A stretch of 64,000 nt of DNA from Teredinibacter haidensis (GTDB taxonomy: Bacteria; Pseudomonadota; Gammaproteobacteria; Pseudomonadales; Cellvibrionaceae), in NCBI RefSeq assembly GCF_014211975.1, contig NZ_CP060084.1:2294001-2358000 (forward strand), written 5' to 3'. The notes beneath the pieces are model-generated. The model worked only from the letters and a program-made list of their open reading frames with translations. It made no database searches and was not told the origin of the DNA. Below, in pieces: positions 61,892 through 64,000 of the stretch. Each line of letters begins with the position of its first letter. Within the stretch, counting starts at the first letter, position 1. Position numbers and translations under genes: made by a program.

Positions 61892-64000
61892 CTAGCAGAT
61901 CCCTATTGCCTGCGAGTCCAACAATTGAGCTGCATGGTTACGCGTCTGCGTAAGCTGATGCGCTACACCAAACTTTTCGCCTGCTAACTTCACAATGCCA
62001 CCAACATCAAGAATCAGTGCGACCGTTCCATCGCCAAGAATGGTTGCCCCCGAAACGCCATCCACCCTGCGGTAATTTTGTTCCAGGCTTTTTATGACTA
62101 CTTGTTGCTGTGCGAGTAATTCGTCAACTACAATGCCAACTTTTTCACCATCGGACTCTACTACCACGATCAGGGATTGATCGAGATCCTTTGTATCCGG
62201 TCGAATAGCGAAAGATTTATAAAGTTCGATAATAGGCACGTAGTCGTCACGCAATTTAAATACATCACATCCTCCGGCAACTTTGCTGATAGATTCCTTT
62301 CGACACTGCAGAGATTCAACAATGGAGACCAATGGGAATATATAGGTTTCGTTACCGACGCGAACTAGCTGACCATCTAATATCGCCAGTGTTAACGGTA
62401 AGCGGATAGTAATTGTAGAACCTTCATCAATTTTCGATTTTAACTCGACTGTACCGTTCAGAGCCTGAATATTACGTTTTACAACGTCCATACCCACACC
62501 ACGGCCAGAGACATCACTCACTGTCTTGGCTGTTGAGAACCCAGGCTGAAATATTAGATCAAACATTTGCTCATCAGAAAAATTTTCTGCTTCTGCTTCC
62601 GTCACCACAGATTTTTCGATGGCCTTTATGCGAATCGCCGCTCTATCCAAACCCTTACCATCATCCCTAATTTCAATAACAACATTGCCCCCCTGATGAT
62701 AGGCATTTAACGCAATGGAGCCTAAAGCCGGCTTTCCTTTTCCTTCGCGTTCATCAGGAAGTTCAATTCCGTGGTCCACAGCATTGCGCACTAAGTGTAC
62801 AAGCGGATCGCCTATTTTTTCCATTACCGTCTTATCAAGTTCAGTCTGCTCACCATGCATTTCCAGATGAATCTGCTTGCCCAAACTTTGCCCAAGATCG
62901 CGAACCATGCGGGGGAAACGGCTAAAAGCGAAGCTAATAGGCAACATACGAATACGCATGACGCTTTCCTGAAGCTCGCGCGTGTTCTGCTCGAGTTGAG
63001 TTAATCCTTCTAATAATTTTGGAATGCGCTCCACTTCAAAATCGGTACCCAGCTGGCCGAGCATCGATTGGGTAATGACAAGTTCGCCAACCATATTGAT
63101 CAGATTATCGACCTTGTCGATACCGACACGAATGGAGCCATTTTCTGCTGTTGTTTTTTTTGCCGCGATAGCATTTACTTTTGCCACCACCGGCGTTGTT
63201 GCGGATTGTAAGGGAGGGGATTCTTTGTTTATCTCCACCAACTCAGAGGTTGGTATTTCAGATGATGAGGTGGCAGGCCTCTCAACTTCTCCGTATTCGG
63301 CATTGCCTACAATAGGAGCTTCAGGTTTTTCTTGGTGTTCTTTTGGCACATGAGATCCGAATCGAATATCCAGTTCGGCATCATCCTTAACCCATTCAAA
63401 AACTTCGAGTATCTCATCTTGAGTTATTGATTCCGCGTATAGCTCTATATCCCAATATAGTGCGCATAATTCGTGATCCATCAAATTTAGGGATAAAATA
63501 TTTTCAGTATTCGCCTTTATCTTAAGATCCCCAAGATCTCTCAACGCTCTAAACAAACGCAGAGGCTCGTTTCCCGAACGCAATATATCTTCGGCAGGTC
63601 TAAATGTAATATACCAGCATTTCTGTGGACACTCTTCAACTATAGATAATTCGGATTCATCCTCAACCCACTCAAAGACTTCTTCAATTAACTGCCTTTC
63701 CTTTTCGGTTTCAATTAGAAGGTTCCAACTGAGATAGCAGTTTTCAGGGTCAAGTGTAGCGAAGTTATTGAATTTTCCTGTACAGTTATTTTCTAAAATA
63801 TCGCCCAGATCACTAAGCTCTCGAAACATACGAACAACATCGTTACCCGTTTTCAGTATTCCCACTTCTGGAATAAACGAAATTCGAAATAATCGGATTT
63901 TACCCTCGGGTAATTCTGTAGTGCGCGGAGAAAACACCGCTGTTTCATCGGTGTTTTCAGCGTCGCTTACGAGCGTGATTGGTTGCTGCGTGACGGGCTT
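61892..64000 (-). CDS. cheA: chemotaxis histidine kinase CheA (second system), 3' part
   Basis: The reading frame stays open to the window end, so the N-terminal Hpt domain lies outside; a GTG at 63937 is within the frame but is not taken as the start. In the visible part, numbering from 63937, two similar modules (about 16-103 and 104-195) each read FRxxxxILKSGNxxxRxFRxLxDLGDL...EVFEWVxDxxEL, the pattern of CheA P2-type domains. Dimerisation, ATPase (HLVRNAVDHGIE, DDGKGLD, GRGVGMDVV) and CheW-like domains follow. It heads the second chemotaxis cluster as seen here. Confidence 0.9.
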   Translation of the reverse strand, partial: KPVTQQPITLVSDAENTDETAVFSPRTTELPEGKIRLFRISFIPEVGILKTGNDVVRMFRELSDLGDILENNCTGKFNNFATLDPENCYLSWNLLIETEKERQLIEEVFEWVEDESELSIVEECPQKCWYITFRPAEDILRSGNEPLRLFRALRDLGDLKIKANTENILSLNLMDHELCALYWDIELYAESITQDEILEVFEWVKDDAELDIRFGSHVPKEHQEKPEAPIVGNAEYGEVERPATSSSEIPTSELVEINKESPPLQSATTPVVAKVNAIAAKKTTAENGSIRVGIDKVDNLINMVGELVITQSMLGQLGTDFEVERIPKLLEGLTQLEQNTRELQESVMRIRMLPISFAFSRFPRMVRDLGQSLGKQIHLEMHGEQTELDKTVMEKIGDPLVHLVRNAVDHGIELPDEREGKGKPALGSIALNAYHQGGNVVIEIRDDGKGLDRAAIRIKAIEKSVVTEAEAENFSDEQMFDLIFQPGFSTAKTVSDVSGRGVGMDVVKRNIQALNGTVELKSKIDEGSTITIRLPLTLAILDGQLVRVGNETYIFPLVSIVESLQCRKESISKVAGGCDVFKLRDDYVPIIELYKSFAIRPDTKDLDQSLIVVVESDGEKVGIVVDELLAQQQVVIKSLEQNYRRVDGVSGATILGDGTVALILDVGGIVKLAGEKFGVAHQLTQTRNHAAQLLDSQAIGIC
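63350..63892 (-). repeat. duplicated P2-like module in the second CheA
   Basis: Two tandem modules of about 88 and 92 residues sharing GN-x2-x-R-x-FR-x-L-x-DLGD and EVFEWV-x-D-x2-EL, both ending just before a Pro/Glu/Ser-rich linker. Confidence 0.65.

Noticed and set aside
61892..63937. Second CheA as a complete protein starting at GTG 63937
   Set aside because: The frame is open to the window edge and the Hpt domain is missing, so the gene must begin outside the window.
1..64000. CRISPR arrays, insertion sequences, prophage or att sites
   Set aside because: No regularly spaced direct repeats, transposase or integrase genes were seen on either strand.

Overview
The window looks like chromosomal DNA of a Gram-negative, polarly flagellated gammaproteobacterium. 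Gene content and order resemble Pseudomonas most, but the moderate G+C and several rearrangements suggest a member of the Cellvibrionales or a related marine lineage. That placement is inferred from gene order and protein resemblance, not from any database search. Coding density is high, almost everything lies on the minus strand, and I see no tRNA, rRNA, CRISPR array, transposase or phage gene.

Layout. (1) 1-4000: nucleotide-sugar and O-antigen/exopolysaccharide genes (rmlA partial, rmlB, wzz, manC). (2) 4200-9720: housekeeping block ihfB, rpsA, lapB, lapA, cmk, pyrF, in an order unlike the usual cmk-rpsA-ihfB-lapA-lapB-pyrF. (3) 9840-15560: a cell-surface signalling cassette made of a TonB-dependent receptor with an N-terminal signalling domain, a FecI-type sigma factor, a FecR-type anti-sigma regulator and a large lipoprotein of unknown function; a 65-residue membrane peptide lies just beyond it. 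(4) 16115-25152: sulfate activation (cysN, cysD, cysC) interleaved with aromatic amino-acid synthesis (tyrA-aroA fusion, pheA) and gyrA. (5) 25363-28886, plus strand: mtaD-like deaminase, ubiG, mupP, yciK, the same order I recall from Pseudomonas. (6) 28903-44207: a large chemotaxis/flagellar block with the first chemotaxis system (cheY, cheZ, cheA, cheB, stator motC/motD, polar array positioning parC/parP, cheW), fliA, fleN, flhF and flhA. (7) 44429-45640, plus strand: an exported transglutaminase-like/TPR protein sitting inside the flagellar region. (8) 45701-52824: flagellar export and switch genes flhB, fliR, fliQ, fliP, fliO, fliN, fliM, fliL, fliK. (9) 52908-55400: an HptB-HsbR-HsbA partner-switching module. 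(10) 55626-64000: a second chemotaxis cluster (cheB, cheD, cheR, a soluble PAS-repeat receptor, cheW, cheA) in the order of the Pseudomonas che2/F7 cluster; its cheA runs off the window edge.

How it fits together. Five sites matching the sigma-54 promoter pattern (GG, ten bases, GC, in a good consensus context) lie upstream of fliK, fliL, flhA, parC and cheW, and fliA encodes sigma-28, so a tiered flagellar cascade is likely. FlhF, FleN, ParC and ParP would set pole, number and array position. The first CheA carries four copies of a short motif in its linker that may be the docking site for the polar machinery. The points most worth following up are the receptor/sigma/anti-sigma/lipoprotein cassette with its unusual gene order, the exported transglutaminase-like protein between flhA and flhB, the triplicated PAS receptor, and a 36-codon reading frame just after cheD.
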